Assembly: GCA_017616015.1 (NCBI GenBank)
Contig: JAFZYY010000006.1
Location: 62,001 to 126,000, forward strand
Source of the DNA: Alphaproteobacteria bacterium
GTDB lineage: Bacteria; Pseudomonadota; Alphaproteobacteria; CAAGCB01; CAG-977
Length of the DNA: 64,000 bases
Reading direction: 5' to 3'
Part shown: positions 1 through 8,045 of the stretch, in pieces
Layout of the letters: each line of letters starts with the position of its first letter
How positions within the stretch are numbered: position 1 is the first letter of the stretch
Position numbers and translations under genes: made by a program
Notes under the pieces: generated by a model
Seen by the model: only the letters and a program-made list of their open reading frames with translations
What the model was told of the DNA's origin: nothing
Database searches by the model: none

Positions 1-363
1 GTCGATACGCTGATTCAGGCTTGTGCCGTGAACGCCGCCGGCGCCCAGCGTCCCGGAAGACCGCCGCCATTCCCGCATCGCCGCGACAAAAACGGCCGAC
101 ATCGGATCCAAACGAAAAGGCTTGGCTTCAAGCTTGTCAAACATTTCGTCAAGAGATCCGCCCGACCAGAATTGAGATTCGAATTTTTTGGCATCTTCCG
201 TTGCCGAACGCAGCAACATCAGTTTTTCGAAAATAATCGCCCACGACCAAACCGAGGCCATGGCTAAAATAATAATCACCGTTTTAACGACAAAATCGGC
301 TTGCAGAAACAACCCCCACATGGACAGATTGGCTGCGGCCGCTGTTACAGATCCTGCCGGCAT
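1..363 (-). CDS. tolQ: TolQ, N-terminal part (runs off the left edge)
   Basis: The reverse strand reads from ATG at 363 to the window edge without a stop, giving the first 121 residues. The product has an N-terminal membrane segment (about residues 22-45, TVIIILAMASVWSWAIIF) followed by a cytoplasmic stretch, as in TolQ/ExbB/MotA proton-channel subunits. TolQ with TolR energises TolA and the Tol-Pal system that constricts the outer membrane at division. Placement directly after ybgC is the classic tol-pal operon order. A good AAGGAG ribosome site precedes the start but lies inside a perfect inverted repeat (368-406), which could control translation. The C-terminal half with the other two membrane helices is outside the window. 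Confidence 0.88.
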   Translation of the reverse strand, partial: MPAGSVTAAAANLSMWGLFLQADFVVKTVIIILAMASVWSWAIIFEKLMLLRSATEDAKKFESQFWSGGSLDEMFDKLEAKPFRLDPMSAVFVAAMREWRRSSGTLGAGGVHGTSLNQRID

Positions 364-367
364 AGAA

Positions 368-406
368 AAGCTCTCCTTAAACTAAGTATACTTTTAAGGA
401 GAGCTT
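368..406 (-). promoter_or_regulatory. Perfect 14-bp inverted repeat containing the tolQ ribosome binding site
   Basis: Arms 368-381 and 393-406 (aagctctccttaaa and its exact complement) flank an 11-nt loop. Read toward tolQ, the second arm contains the AAGGAG Shine-Dalgarno site and is followed by TTTTCT and the start codon. It could be a translational shut-off hairpin or a weak terminator between ybgC and tolQ. The function is inferred; only the dyad and its overlap with the ribosome site are seen. Confidence 0.55.
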
Positions 407-426
407 AAACCATATTGATTAACAGT

Positions 427-831
427 TTACGAAATTTCGGCCAATTTTGTTCGTATATTTTCAGGGATTCGTGTCGGTCTGCCGGCCGGCGTTACGCACA
501 CGACCTGCAATTTCATTTCGACCAATGTTTCTTCACCGCGTTTGACGACCTGCAAACAATCAAACTCCGCGCCTCTTAATTCCAAAAGCGTCGTTTCGAC
601 TATCAATTCGTCTTCCAGACACCCCGGTCTTTTAAAATCGATTTCGCAATGCTTGATCATAAAGCCGCACGGCTTTTCGCTTTGCGCCATTTCCTTGCAT
701 GTAATACCGTTTTCATGCAGAAAGGACATACGCGCCTGCTCCGCGAAATTCAAATATTTCGAATGATAAACAACACCACCGGCATCTGTGTCTTCATAGC
801 AGACAAGATGCGAATATAAAAACGTTTTCAT
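427..831 (-). CDS. ybgC: YbgC-type acyl-CoA thioesterase of the Tol-Pal operon
   Basis: 134 aa, the normal length for a single hotdog-fold 4-hydroxybenzoyl-CoA thioesterase-family protein. The diagnostic N-terminal motif YEDTDAGGVVYHSKYL (about residues 12-27) carries the catalytic Asp and the acyl-CoA contact residues. The family hydrolyses short acyl-CoA or acyl-ACP thioesters in the cytoplasm and is linked to phospholipid metabolism in tol-pal operons. It sits just upstream of tolQ and 6 nt after an unknown gene, on the same strand as ruvB. Recognition is firm; the physiological substrate is not known from sequence. Confidence 0.93.
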   Translation of the reverse strand: MKTFLYSHLVCYEDTDAGGVVYHSKYLNFAEQARMSFLHENGITCKEMAQSEKPCGFMIKHCEIDFKRPGCLEDELIVETTLLELRGAEFDCLQVVKRGEETLVEMKLQVVCVTPAGRPTRIPENIRTKLAEIS

Positions 832-837
832 GACCGA

Positions 838-1428
838 TTAACGGCCGCCGTTTTTCATATCCATAGCCACCATCATACCGGCGGGGAACCGCATGGTGGA
901 AGAATTGGAAGCAAGCGATTCCTTAAATTCATTTTTCGGATCAAGCGCTTTTCTCATCTTATTCAGCGCGACCAACGCATGCTTCATCTGTCTGTATTCT
1001 TCTTTGGAAACCTTTTTGTGATTTCCGTTTAAAGCATAATCCGATCCCGCGAGGATAGCTCCCATTGACGTTGACAACGTAAGCGCTGCAGCAGGATCCA
1101 AAGTCTTGCTTAACATCGCGCCGGCAATAACCGTCATCGCCCCGAACATAAGCGCTCTTTTGGCTCTGTCGCTCAATCCCGCCGTGGACTGCATAAATTC
1201 TTTCTGTGTATCGGCCGTCATATTGTCAACGACTTCAATCGCCATTTTTTGATCCGGAAGCTTCAAAGGATTTTCCTTTATATAGGCATCGGCTGCGCGC
1301 GCGGCTTTCCGTCCGGAAGAAGTCTCGCCCATTACCTGAAGCATTCCGCCCAGATACGCACCGATTGTGCCGATCGTATTGATTTGATCCGCTGTCATTC
1401 CCTGGCTTAAATCAAGTTTCATAGACAT
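838..1428 (-). CDS. Unknown protein between ruvB and ybgC
   Basis: 196 aa, family not recognised. No signal peptide is evident. There is a small-residue-rich hydrophobic stretch around residues 90-130 (RALMFGAMTVIAGAMLSK, then an Ala/Thr/Ser-rich segment) that might be one or two membrane helices or an amphipathic bundle, and a basic C-terminal third. A GGGAG ribosome site lies 8 nt before the ATG. It interrupts the ruvB-ybgC junction usual in related genomes, so it is either a lineage-specific insertion or a fast-evolving partner of the envelope or recombination genes. Confidence 0.8.
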   Translation of the reverse strand: MSMKLDLSQGMTADQINTIGTIGAYLGGMLQVMGETSSGRKAARAADAYIKENPLKLPDQKMAIEVVDNMTADTQKEFMQSTAGLSDRAKRALMFGAMTVIAGAMLSKTLDPAAALTLSTSMGAILAGSDYALNGNHKKVSKEEYRQMKHALVALNKMRKALDPKNEFKESLASNSSTMRFPAGMMVAMDMKNGGR

Positions 1429-1475
1429 TGTTACAGCTCCCTTCTCTAAAAACTAGACAAAATTTATCATGGTTT

Positions 1476-2504
1476 TTATTTTTTGTCAAATAAATCTTCC
1501 GTTCCTGTTGTTAAAACCGGCAACCCCAAATGTTTAAAGCCCATCGCCGACAGCATACGACCGCGCGGTGTGCGTTGAATATAGCCTTGCTGAAGCAGAT
1601 ACGGCTCGATGACTTCCTCGATCGTGTCGCGTTCCTCGGACAAAGCCGCCGCCAAAGTATCCGCGCCGACGGGGCCGCCTGCATACTTCTGCGCAATACA
1701 GGTCAGATACCGCCTGTCCATCATGTCCAAGCCCTGCTTGTCAACGTCAAGCCTTTGCAAAGCCCTGTCCGCCAAAACCGTGTCGATTTCCTTTTTGCCT
1801 TCAAAAACGGCAAAGTCCCGCACGCGCTTCAACAGACGTCCCGCCACGCGCGGCGTTCCTCTTGAGCGCTTGGCGATTTCGACCGCGCCGTCGTCCGTAA
1901 TGCCGATGTTCAGAATGCCTGCGCCGCGAATCACGATCTTTTTCAGTTCCGCCGGATCGTAGAAATCAAGCCGCAACGGAATCCCAAAACGGTCGCGCAA
2001 AGGTTGACTCAGCAAACCCGACCGCGTCGTCGCGCCGATTAAGGTGAACGGCTGCAACGGCACGCGTACCGTCGTCGCGGCGGGGCCCGACCCGACCAGA
2101 ACGTCCAGCTGAAAATCCTCCATCGCGGAATAAAGCGTTTCCTCGATCGTCGGCAGCAGGCGGTGAATTTCATCAATAAACAGAACGGAATTCGGCTGAA
2201 CGGTCGTCAAAATCGCCGCCAAGTCCCCGATTTTCGTAATCGTCGGCGCGGCGATCGAGCGGAAATCAACGTCCAGTTCATGCGCGACGATCTGCGCCAG
2301 CGTCGTTTTTCCCAAACCGGGAGGCCCCGACAATAAAACGTGATCCAACGCTTCGCCTCTTGCCAGCGCCGCCGTGATAAAAATTTTCAGATTTTCGCAG
2401 ACGGTTTTTTGTCCCGTAAAATCCTCCAACCGCTGAGGACGCAGTTTCAGCAATTCCTCGTCCCCTTCGCGCCGCGCGCCGGAAATCAAGCGTTCTTCAC
2501 TCAT
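1476..2504 (-). CDS. ruvB: RuvB, Holliday junction branch-migration helicase
   Basis: 342 aa, normal length. It is an AAA+ ATPase with Walker [12 protein letters not shown] (about residues 60-70), Walker [10 protein letters not shown] and the arginine-finger region [18 protein letters not shown], followed by the winged-helix C-terminus ([12 protein letters not shown]). RuvB hexamers pump DNA through the RuvA-bound junction. Its start overlaps the ruvA stop by 4 nt, showing translational coupling in ruvC-ruvA-ruvB. Confidence 0.98.
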   Translation of the reverse strand: MSEERLISGARREGDEELLKLRPQRLEDFTGQKTVCENLKIFITAALARGEALDHVLLSGPPGLGKTTLAQIVAHELDVDFRSIAAPTITKIGDLAAILTTVQPNSVLFIDEIHRLLPTIEETLYSAMEDFQLDVLVGSGPAATTVRVPLQPFTLIGATTRSGLLSQPLRDRFGIPLRLDFYDPAELKKIVIRGAGILNIGITDDGAVEIAKRSRGTPRVAGRLLKRVRDFAVFEGKKEIDTVLADRALQRLDVDKQGLDMMDRRYLTCIAQKYAGGPVGADTLAAALSEERDTIEEVIEPYLLQQGYIQRTPRGRMLSAMGFKHLGLPVLTTGTEDLFDKK

Positions 2505-3118
2505 TTGGCAAACCCTTTCAGCGCTTCACGAATCAAGTCGGCGAAGCTCGCATCGGCGCCGGCCGTTTTCAGCGCTTTGGACACGGCGGAAACGGCGTCC
2601 ATGCGAGCGTATCCCATATTGATCAAAGCGGAAATCACATCGTCCGCCGCGCCGCCCGAAGCCGCTTTTCCTGTTTCCGCCCCGATAGCCATATCCGAAT
2701 CGGTGATAGCAGATAAAGAGCCTATTTTACCTTTCAATTCCGTCACAATGCGCACAGCCAGTTTCGGTCCGACGCCGTTTGCCCGCGACATCGATTTCGA
2801 ATCGCCCGAAGCAATCGCCAACGATAAATTTTCGGGCGACAACGCGGATAAAATCGCCAAAGCGACTTTCGCGCCGACACCCTGCACCGTTGTCAGCAAA
2901 GCAAACCAACTTTTTTCCGCTTCGTCCGCAAAGCCGAACAGTTTAATGCTGTCTTCGCGCACCTGCATTTCGGTCAGAAGAGTCGCTTCCCCGCCGGTGT
3001 GAGGCATCTTCGACAATGTCCGCCCCGAACAAAACAGCCGATAACCGACGCCGTTTACGTCCAAGATTAAAAAGCCCTCTCCGAAAGAGTCAACGATTCC
3101 TCTAAGTTTCGCTATCAT
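2501..3118 (-). CDS. ruvA: RuvA, Holliday junction DNA-binding subunit
   Basis: 205 aa. The N-terminal OB-fold begins [19 protein letters not shown]; two helix-hairpin-helix motifs follow ([17 protein letters not shown] and [18 protein letters not shown]), and a C-terminal domain that contacts RuvB ends the protein. Tetramers hold the four-way junction open and target RuvB. It overlaps both ruvC upstream and ruvB downstream by 4 nt. Confidence 0.97.
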   Translation of the reverse strand: MIAKLRGIVDSFGEGFLILDVNGVGYRLFCSGRTLSKMPHTGGEATLLTEMQVREDSIKLFGFADEAEKSWFALLTTVQGVGAKVALAILSALSPENLSLAIASGDSKSMSRANGVGPKLAVRIVTELKGKIGSLSAITDSDMAIGAETGKAASGGAADDVISALINMGYARMDAVSAVSKALKTAGADASFADLIREALKGFAK

Positions 3119-3633
3119 TTCTTTGTCAGCTCCGAAATCAGTTTCAATCGTTCTTTAGTCACGCGCAGAAAGGAATGGCAAATCGCCGCCGCCGCCGCGT
3201 CCGCCGCGTCAGGTTTCATTTTTCCCGCCGCGGGAAGAAGCGTGTGCACCATCATGTCAACCTGCGCTTTTTCCGCGTGACCGACGCCGACCACGGCTTT
3301 TTTGATTTGGTTTGCGCCGTATTCCGCAACAGGAATGCCGCAGGACGCCGGAGTCATCAAAACGACGCCTCTGGCCTGAACCAGTTTCAGCGTCGTTTCG
3401 GGATTCGTGTTGACGAAAACCTGCTCCACGGCGGCTTCGTCGGGCGCGTATTCGGCAATTACCGCGCGGATTTTCTGATGTAGTTCCAACAACCTTTCCG
3501 CCAAAGAAAGCGAATCCGTCGAATCGGCAACACCCGACGCGACATAAGAGATTTTGGAACCGTTGCTTTCGATGACCGCCCAGCCCGTATGACGCAGACC
3601 GGGGTCAAGCCCTAAAATCCGCACAGCCGCCAA
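3115..3633 (-). CDS. ruvC: RuvC, Holliday junction resolvase
   Basis: 172 aa RNase H-fold endonuclease. Catalytic acidic residues are visible in ILGLDPGLRHTGW (Asp), AAVEQVFVNTNP (Glu) and the C-terminal PDAADAAAAAICH (two Asp). It cuts symmetric strands of the junction handled by RuvAB. The open frame begins at a TTG (3633); a GTG at 3624 gives MRILGLDPG, which looks like the usual alphaproteobacterial N-terminus, so the start may be 9 nt shorter. It lies 3 nt after yebC and overlaps ruvA. Confidence 0.96.
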   Translation of the reverse strand: MAAVRILGLDPGLRHTGWAVIESNGSKISYVASGVADSTDSLSLAERLLELHQKIRAVIAEYAPDEAAVEQVFVNTNPETTLKLVQARGVVLMTPASCGIPVAEYGANQIKKAVVGVGHAEKAQVDMMVHTLLPAAGKMKPDAADAAAAAICHSFLRVTKERLKLISELTKK

Positions 3634-3636
3634 GAT

Positions 3637-4386
3637 TTAGTCTTCCAGCTTCGCCATGATTTCGTCGGAAACGGAAACATTCGAAGCGACGCGTTGCACG
3701 TCCTCCTCGTCATTCAGCGTTTCAACAAAATCAAAGAACTTCTTCGCCGTTTCAACGTCCGTCAATTCGGTTTCGACCAAAGGTTTCCAGTCAAAACGGC
3801 AAATCGTCGGCGTATCGAATTTGGCTTCCAGCGCTTCACGAACGGCGCCTAAATCGTCCGGCGTGCAGGTGATGCGGTGCGTTTCCTCGTCAGATTCGAC
3901 ATCTTCTGCGCCGGCTTCCAAAGCGGCTTCGAACATCGCGTCGGCTTCCGCGACGGAAGCGGGATATTCGATCAGTCCGATTCTCTGAAAGTTGAACGCG
4001 ACGGAACCCGTTTCGCCCATCACACAACCGGCCTTGCCGAAAATGGAACGAACGATCGGCGCGGTGCGCTTCGGATTATCGGTCAAAGCCTCGACGATAA
4101 CGGCGACATTTCCGGGACCGAATCCTTCATAACGGATTTCTTCATAGTTCGCGGCATCGCCGGCGGCAGCCTTTTCAATCGCGCGCTTGATGTTGTCTTT
4201 CGGCATATTTTCAGCGCGAGCGGCGGCTATTGCGGCGCGCAGGCGCGGGTTATAAGCCGGATCGGGCAACCCAGCTTTCGCGGCGACAGTAATTTCACGA
4301 CCCAGTTTGGAAAACGTGCGGGCGCGGATTTTGTCCTGAGCGCCTTTGCGATGCATAATGTTTTTAAATTGTGAATGACCTGACAT
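3637..4386 (-). CDS. yebC: YebC/TACO1-family protein
   Basis: 249 aa, full length. It begins with the family signature [18 protein letters not shown] and contains [14 protein letters not shown] and the acidic C-terminal domain. YebC proteins are three-domain cytoplasmic proteins described as transcriptional regulators or as factors that relieve ribosome stalling (TACO1-like). It is the first gene of the ruvCAB run, a common bacterial order. A GGAG-type ribosome site precedes the ATG. Confidence 0.95.
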   Translation of the reverse strand: MSGHSQFKNIMHRKGAQDKIRARTFSKLGREITVAAKAGLPDPAYNPRLRAAIAAARAENMPKDNIKRAIEKAAAGDAANYEEIRYEGFGPGNVAVIVEALTDNPKRTAPIVRSIFGKAGCVMGETGSVAFNFQRIGLIEYPASVAEADAMFEAALEAGAEDVESDEETHRITCTPDDLGAVREALEAKFDTPTICRFDWKPLVETELTDVETAKKFFDFVETLNDEEDVQRVASNVSVSDEIMAKLED

Positions 4387-4441
4387 GGTACTCCTCGGTC
4401 TTTAAAGTTAAAAAAGAATATCGCCTTTGTTTTAACACCAT

Positions 4442-5257
4442 TTAAAGCGGCGGTAAAGATTCCTGTAAGCGTCCCCCGTAACGAATCATATAAATTTTTT
4501 CGGCTTTGCCCGTCGCGTCGTTTGTATCGACCATCACGCCGCAAACGGTAGCGTCGCCTTTTTCCGGTTCGTATTTTTCGGCTGACATGTTCGTCACAAA
4601 GCGTCTGACGGGTTCGTCTTTTTTCATGCCGATCACGGAATCAAAACACCCGCACATGCCCGCGTCGGTCAGATAAGCCGTGCCGTTCGGCAGGATTTGC
4701 GCGTCCGCCGTCGGGATATGCGTGTGCGACCCGACGACCAGACTGACGGAACCGTCCAGATACTGCCCGAACGCCATTTTTTCGCTGGTCGCTTCGGCGT
4801 GAATGTCGACAACCATCGCCTGCGCGTCCTGTCCCAGCCTGACGGCGTCCGCCCATTGCTTCGCGACGGTGAACGGATTTTCGATTGCGTCCATAAAAAC
4901 GCGCCCCTGAACGTGCAGGACGCCGACTTTTCGCCCGTCGGGCAAGCGGTATAATCCCGCACCTTTGCCGGCAGTCCCCGCCGGATAGTTCGCCGGACGC
5001 AACAAACGGTTTTCCGTATCCAGAATCGGTTGGATTTCTTTGGCGATCCAGCCGTGATTTCCCGACGTGATCACGTCCGCGCCCGCCTGAAACAGCTCGC
5101 GGCAAACGCTTAAACTCAGTCCGAATCCATGTGCGGCGTTGTCCCCGTTGACGATCGTGAAATCGACATGATAGCGGCGGCGGAAATCAGGCAACGTTTC
5201 AGCCACCAGACGGCGGCCGGATTTGCCCAACACATCGCCTAAAAACAAAATACGCAT
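4442..5257 (-). CDS. YmdB-type metallophosphoesterase (TIGR00282 family)
   Basis: 271 aa, normal length. Metal-binding motifs of calcineurin-like phosphoesterases appear in order: FLGDVLGKSGR, VNGDNAAHGFG, ITSGNHGW, VDIHAEATSEK and VVGSHTHIPTAD. Homologues hydrolyse 2',3'-cyclic nucleotides as a dinuclear iron enzyme in the cytoplasm. The start codon overlaps the last base of the 5-formyltetrahydrofolate cyclo-ligase stop (TAATG), so the two are coupled. The natural substrate in this organism is not known. Confidence 0.92.
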   Translation of the reverse strand: MRILFLGDVLGKSGRRLVAETLPDFRRRYHVDFTIVNGDNAAHGFGLSLSVCRELFQAGADVITSGNHGWIAKEIQPILDTENRLLRPANYPAGTAGKGAGLYRLPDGRKVGVLHVQGRVFMDAIENPFTVAKQWADAVRLGQDAQAMVVDIHAEATSEKMAFGQYLDGSVSLVVGSHTHIPTADAQILPNGTAYLTDAGMCGCFDSVIGMKKDEPVRRFVTNMSAEKYEPEKGDATVCGVMVDTNDATGKAEKIYMIRYGGRLQESLPPL

Positions 5258-5829
5258 TAAATTCCCTTTATTATTTCTTTTTCCGTCAGAACGAAGTTCA
5301 GTTTTTCGTCAGTTTCTTCCAACGGAACGCGGTCGATTTCCTGACCGGAAAAAGCGGCGCCGATAACGACGGGCTTTCCCGTCCGGCGCAATAAATTCAC
5401 CGTTCTGTCGTAGAATCCGCCGCCATAGCCCAACCGTCCGCCCGTCCGGTCAAATGCTAACAAAGGCAACAGTAAAACCGTCGGCACGACCGTTTCGTAT
5501 TTTTCGTCGGGCTGTTCCGTGCCGTACGGACCTTCGACAAGCGCCGCGCCGGGTTCCCACCGTCTGAAAAACAGAGGCTCTTCTTTTCCGGAAACGACAG
5601 GCAAAGAAACAGTAAAACCGCGATTGAACAAAGAATGCATTAAAGGACGCAAATCCAATTCGGTTTTCATCGGCCAGTACGCGGAAAAAACAGGAGCTTT
5701 AGGCAACGGAATTTCATTAAAGCGGGCCACGATTTCCTCTGCGCACCACAACGCATGATCCAAAGCGATTTCGGAACGCTTATGAACGGCCGCCGTGCGC
5801 AGTTGTCTTTTTAAGAAAGTGTAATCCAT
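5257..5829 (-). CDS. 5-formyltetrahydrofolate cyclo-ligase
   Basis: 190 aa. The signature RLGYGGGFYDRTV near residue 140 binds ATP/folate, and the N-terminal basic segment (LKRQLRTAAVHKRSEI) is typical. The enzyme converts 5-formyl-THF to 5,10-methenyl-THF using ATP. Its place immediately downstream of a 6S RNA candidate and zapA matches the widespread zapA-ssrS-ygfA arrangement. It is coupled to the downstream phosphoesterase gene. Confidence 0.93.
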   Translation of the reverse strand: MDYTFLKRQLRTAAVHKRSEIALDHALWCAEEIVARFNEIPLPKAPVFSAYWPMKTELDLRPLMHSLFNRGFTVSLPVVSGKEEPLFFRRWEPGAALVEGPYGTEQPDEKYETVVPTVLLLPLLAFDRTGGRLGYGGGFYDRTVNLLRRTGKPVVIGAAFSGQEIDRVPLEETDEKLNFVLTEKEIIKGI

Positions 5830-5854
5830 AGCCCTGCTTTCTTTGTTTTATAAT

Positions 5855-6049
5855 GGAAGACAACCTCTCTGACCGTTGGATCAAAACACGCGTCGCGTGG
5901 GCCGCCTTGTATAGGTGGGCGCCGTGATACGACAAGACTTCGACGCTTAAACAAAAAGCACGTTATCCGCCGCAGGGACAGCTCCCTTAAAAGTAAACGT
6001 TGGCCCCGAGTACCAGCGGGATCCTGACGAATCGAAAAGTAAATCTTCC
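5855..6049 (-). ncRNA. ssrS: 6S RNA (ssrS) candidate
   Basis: This 230-nt gap between zapA and the 5-formyl-THF cyclo-ligase gene has no plausible ORF and is the standard position of 6S RNA. The reverse strand can form a rod: ggaaga at its 5' end pairs with tcttcc at its 3' end, ccgctgg with ccaacgg (one mismatch), and gggcc with ggccc, with a small hairpin cacgcg/cgcgtg on the 3' side of the central bulge, as in 6S RNAs that mimic an open promoter and bind RNA polymerase sigma-70. The ends are approximate. Position is strong evidence; the fold was judged by eye. Confidence 0.6.
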
Positions 6050-6059
6050 GGTTTTCAGA

Positions 6060-6383
6060 TTACGCATTTTCGATCGTTTCGGCAACTGCTGAAATGCGCT
6101 GAGATACTTTTTCCACCAGCTGAGCGGTCTGAGCCAAAACTTCCGCGGAAGCGACATTATCCGCCTGAGCTTCCGACAACGCCTGATTTTTTTCGGTCAG
6201 ATCGCTGGCCAGCAACAAAGCGCCCATCACTACCCCTAAACTTTCGTTTACAGGCATGCGCGATTTGATAAAGGATACTTTTTCATCTAACTGACGCGCC
6301 AGATCCTTCAGGCTTTCTTCCTGTCCTTCGCCGCAGGAAACGGTATATTTTTGTCCGCCGATATTTAACTGAACGTCCGCCAT
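6060..6383 (-). CDS. zapA: ZapA, FtsZ-ring associated protein
   Basis: 107 aa. The globular N-terminus MADVQLNIGGQKYTVSCG with EESLKDLARQLDEKV is typical of ZapA; the C-terminal half is a coiled coil. ZapA crosslinks FtsZ protofilaments at midcell. It starts 2 nt after the preceding coiled-coil gene and is followed by the 6S RNA candidate. Confidence 0.93.
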   Translation of the reverse strand: MADVQLNIGGQKYTVSCGEGQEESLKDLARQLDEKVSFIKSRMPVNESLGVVMGALLLASDLTEKNQALSEAQADNVASAEVLAQTAQLVEKVSQRISAVAETIENA

Positions 6384-6385
6384 TT

Positions 6386-7009
6386 TTATCCCCTTAAAAT
6401 TTTCAGCTCTTCCAGAGTCGAATCCAGACGTTCCGAAGCTTCTTTTGTCGTTTGTTTCAGCTCTTCATACGCCTGACGCAGTCCGTCCAATTCGATGGAA
6501 AGCGTTTCTTTTTCTTTCGTCAGTTTGTTTTTTTGTTCTTCAGCCGCGCTGAGTTCCGAACGCAGATGATCGTTTTCCTCCTTTAAGGAATTTAACTGAT
6601 CGTTTTCCTGCGACGGCGTTCCGCCCTGTTCTTTCAGTCGCTGCAATTCCTGTTCGGCGTCCGTCTTGGCTTTAATCAAAGCGGGACGTTCGCGTCCCCA
6701 CCCTTCGCGGAATTTCTTAAACTGTTCGCGCTCGCTCAACAGCTGATTTTTTTCGGCGACCAGCCGATTGCGCACAGACAGCAATTCTTCTTTTTCGGCT
6801 TTCAGCGCGTTTAGTTCCGATTCGGAATCGTGTGCGGCGGCGCGTTCCGTTTCCGCTTTATCCAAAGCTTCTTGCAGACGGGCGCATTTTTCGCGCAACT
6901 CCGCCGTTTCTTTTTGCCGTCCGACAATAACCGCCGATGCCGCGTCCAAGCGCTGTGCCGCCTGAGCCAAGCCTTCCAGCGCTGTTTGCAGTTGTCCTTG
7001 TGAGCTCAA
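6386..7009 (-). CDS. Coiled-coil protein upstream of zapA
   Basis: 207 aa, nearly all predicted coiled coil: heptad-like Glu/Lys/Leu runs extend from about residue 40 to the end (for example LSAAEEQKNKLTKEKE). No signal peptide or membrane segment. The 2-nt gap to zapA implies one transcript. The pairing suggests a role at the division ring, like a ZapB-type partner, but no family assignment is possible by eye because coiled-coil composition dominates. Confidence 0.8.
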   Translation of the reverse strand: MSSQGQLQTALEGLAQAAQRLDAASAVIVGRQKETAELREKCARLQEALDKAETERAAAHDSESELNALKAEKEELLSVRNRLVAEKNQLLSEREQFKKFREGWGRERPALIKAKTDAEQELQRLKEQGGTPSQENDQLNSLKEENDHLRSELSAAEEQKNKLTKEKETLSIELDGLRQAYEELKQTTKEASERLDSTLEELKILRG

Positions 7010-7098
7010 CTTTTTTCCCCTTGTTTAAAAATATTTCCCTTTAAGATAAAATCGTTCCGCGTTTTGTGCAACAGACTTCTTAACTTTTTTCCCTTTAA

Positions 7099-7129
7099 TT
7101 GACAAACGCCGTTGCTTCTGCCGTAATAT
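7099..7129 (+). promoter_or_regulatory. Possible sigma-70 promoter for the ThiE-like gene
   Basis: A perfect TTGACA (7099-7104) is followed 19 nt later by TAATAT (7124-7129). The spacing is a little long; GTAATA at 18 nt is an alternative. The ThiE-like start lies just downstream with a GAAAGGA ribosome site. Confidence 0.4.
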
Positions 7130-7147
7130 CCGACGAAAGGAACGTGC

Positions 7148-7633
7148 ATGAAACAGGATCTTTATTTGATTATTCCCGCCGGTTTGAAGGCAGAACGGAT
7201 TCTTGAAAGCTTTAATCGGTTCTGCAAAGACGAAACGCCGCAAGCGGTTTTGTACGATCCGGCAAACCACACGGATACCGACGCCGGAAAAATTATCAAA
7301 ACCGTTCAAAACAAAGATATTGCCGTAATTATCAGAAACAGCGCCGAAAAAGCTTTGTCTTTACAGGCTGACGGCGTTCAAATCGCATATGATAAAGAAT
7401 TAAAAAAAATCAAAAAACAAATCGGAGATCTGGCTTTAGGCGTTATCTGCACTACGCGGGACGAAGCGATGCGGGCGGGCGAAGCCGGCGCGGACTACAT
7501 CGGATTTGACGGCGAAAACGCTGCCGAACTGACGCTGTGGTGGAGCGAGCTGTTCACTCTGCCCTGTGTTGATTTTAATCCCGACCGTCCGTCGGAAGCG
7601 GCTGATTTTCGGATTCGGGAACTTTCCTGCTGA
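7148..7633 (+). CDS. Thiamine-phosphate synthase-like (ThiE/TenI fold), short
   Basis: 161 aa, shorter than the usual ~210 aa of ThiE. The order LQADGVQIAYD and VICTTRDEAMRAGEAGADYIGFD matches the TIM-barrel strands that contact substrate in ThiE/TenI proteins. The C-terminal segment with the phosphate-binding Gly-rich loop is missing or highly altered, so catalysis is doubtful; it may be a regulatory or degenerate paralogue. The last 59 nt overlap the convergent GtrA gene. No other thiamine genes are nearby. Confidence 0.75.
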   Translation: MKQDLYLIIPAGLKAERILESFNRFCKDETPQAVLYDPANHTDTDAGKIIKTVQNKDIAVIIRNSAEKALSLQADGVQIAYDKELKKIKKQIGDLALGVICTTRDEAMRAGEAGADYIGFDGENAAELTLWWSELFTLPCVDFNPDRPSEAADFRIRELSC

Positions 7634-8045
7634 AAACAAACGTCCTGTTTAAAACGTACCCCAACAAAGCGACCGGCAAAGTCAAAACGGCGCCGGCAAT
7701 ATATTTGTTGACCAGCCCGACCAGCTCCAACAGCCGCAATCCGGCGATATTGGCCAGACAAAGAACAACATAAACGCCTATAAAGCGCCCCAAAAGCCGC
7801 AGTTGAAAATTTTTAAAAACGACTCTGCCGAACGTCTGAAAATTGAACAAAACGCCGCAAACGGTCGCGATCACAACGGCCGCCGCGTAAAATACGCCGA
7901 TATAAATCAGCAGAGAATACAGACTGTAATAAAACAGCGTGTTTACGCCGCCCATCACCAGAAACAAAATGAACTGTTCGGACAGGCCTGTTATTTTCAC
8001 GCCCAAATGTATTCCCCAATAAAATAAATCTTTCAGTTTTTTCAT
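7575..8045 (-). CDS. GtrA-like four-helix membrane protein
   Basis: 156 aa from the ATG at 8045, chosen because it overlaps the epmA stop as ATGA and gives the normal N-terminus MKKLKDLFYW. Four hydrophobic helices are visible (for example FILFLVMGGVNTLFYYSLYSL), and the end LNRTFVFSRK is typical of GtrA/DPMS-flippase-like proteins that take part in moving polyprenyl-linked sugars across the membrane. No glycosyltransferase is adjacent. The 3' end overlaps the convergent ThiE-like gene by 59 nt. Confidence 0.85.
   Translation of the reverse strand: MKKLKDLFYWGIHLGVKITGLSEQFILFLVMGGVNTLFYYSLYSLLIYIGVFYAAAVVIATVCGVLFNFQTFGRVVFKNFQLRLLGRFIGVYVVLCLANIAGLRLLELVGLVNKYIAGAVLTLPVALLGYVLNRTFVFSRKVPESENQPLPTDGRD

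Noticed and set aside
2340-3002. 220-aa plus-strand frame
   Set aside because: It lies antisense to ruvB/ruvA, whose products are unmistakable; long antisense frames are expected from codon bias here.
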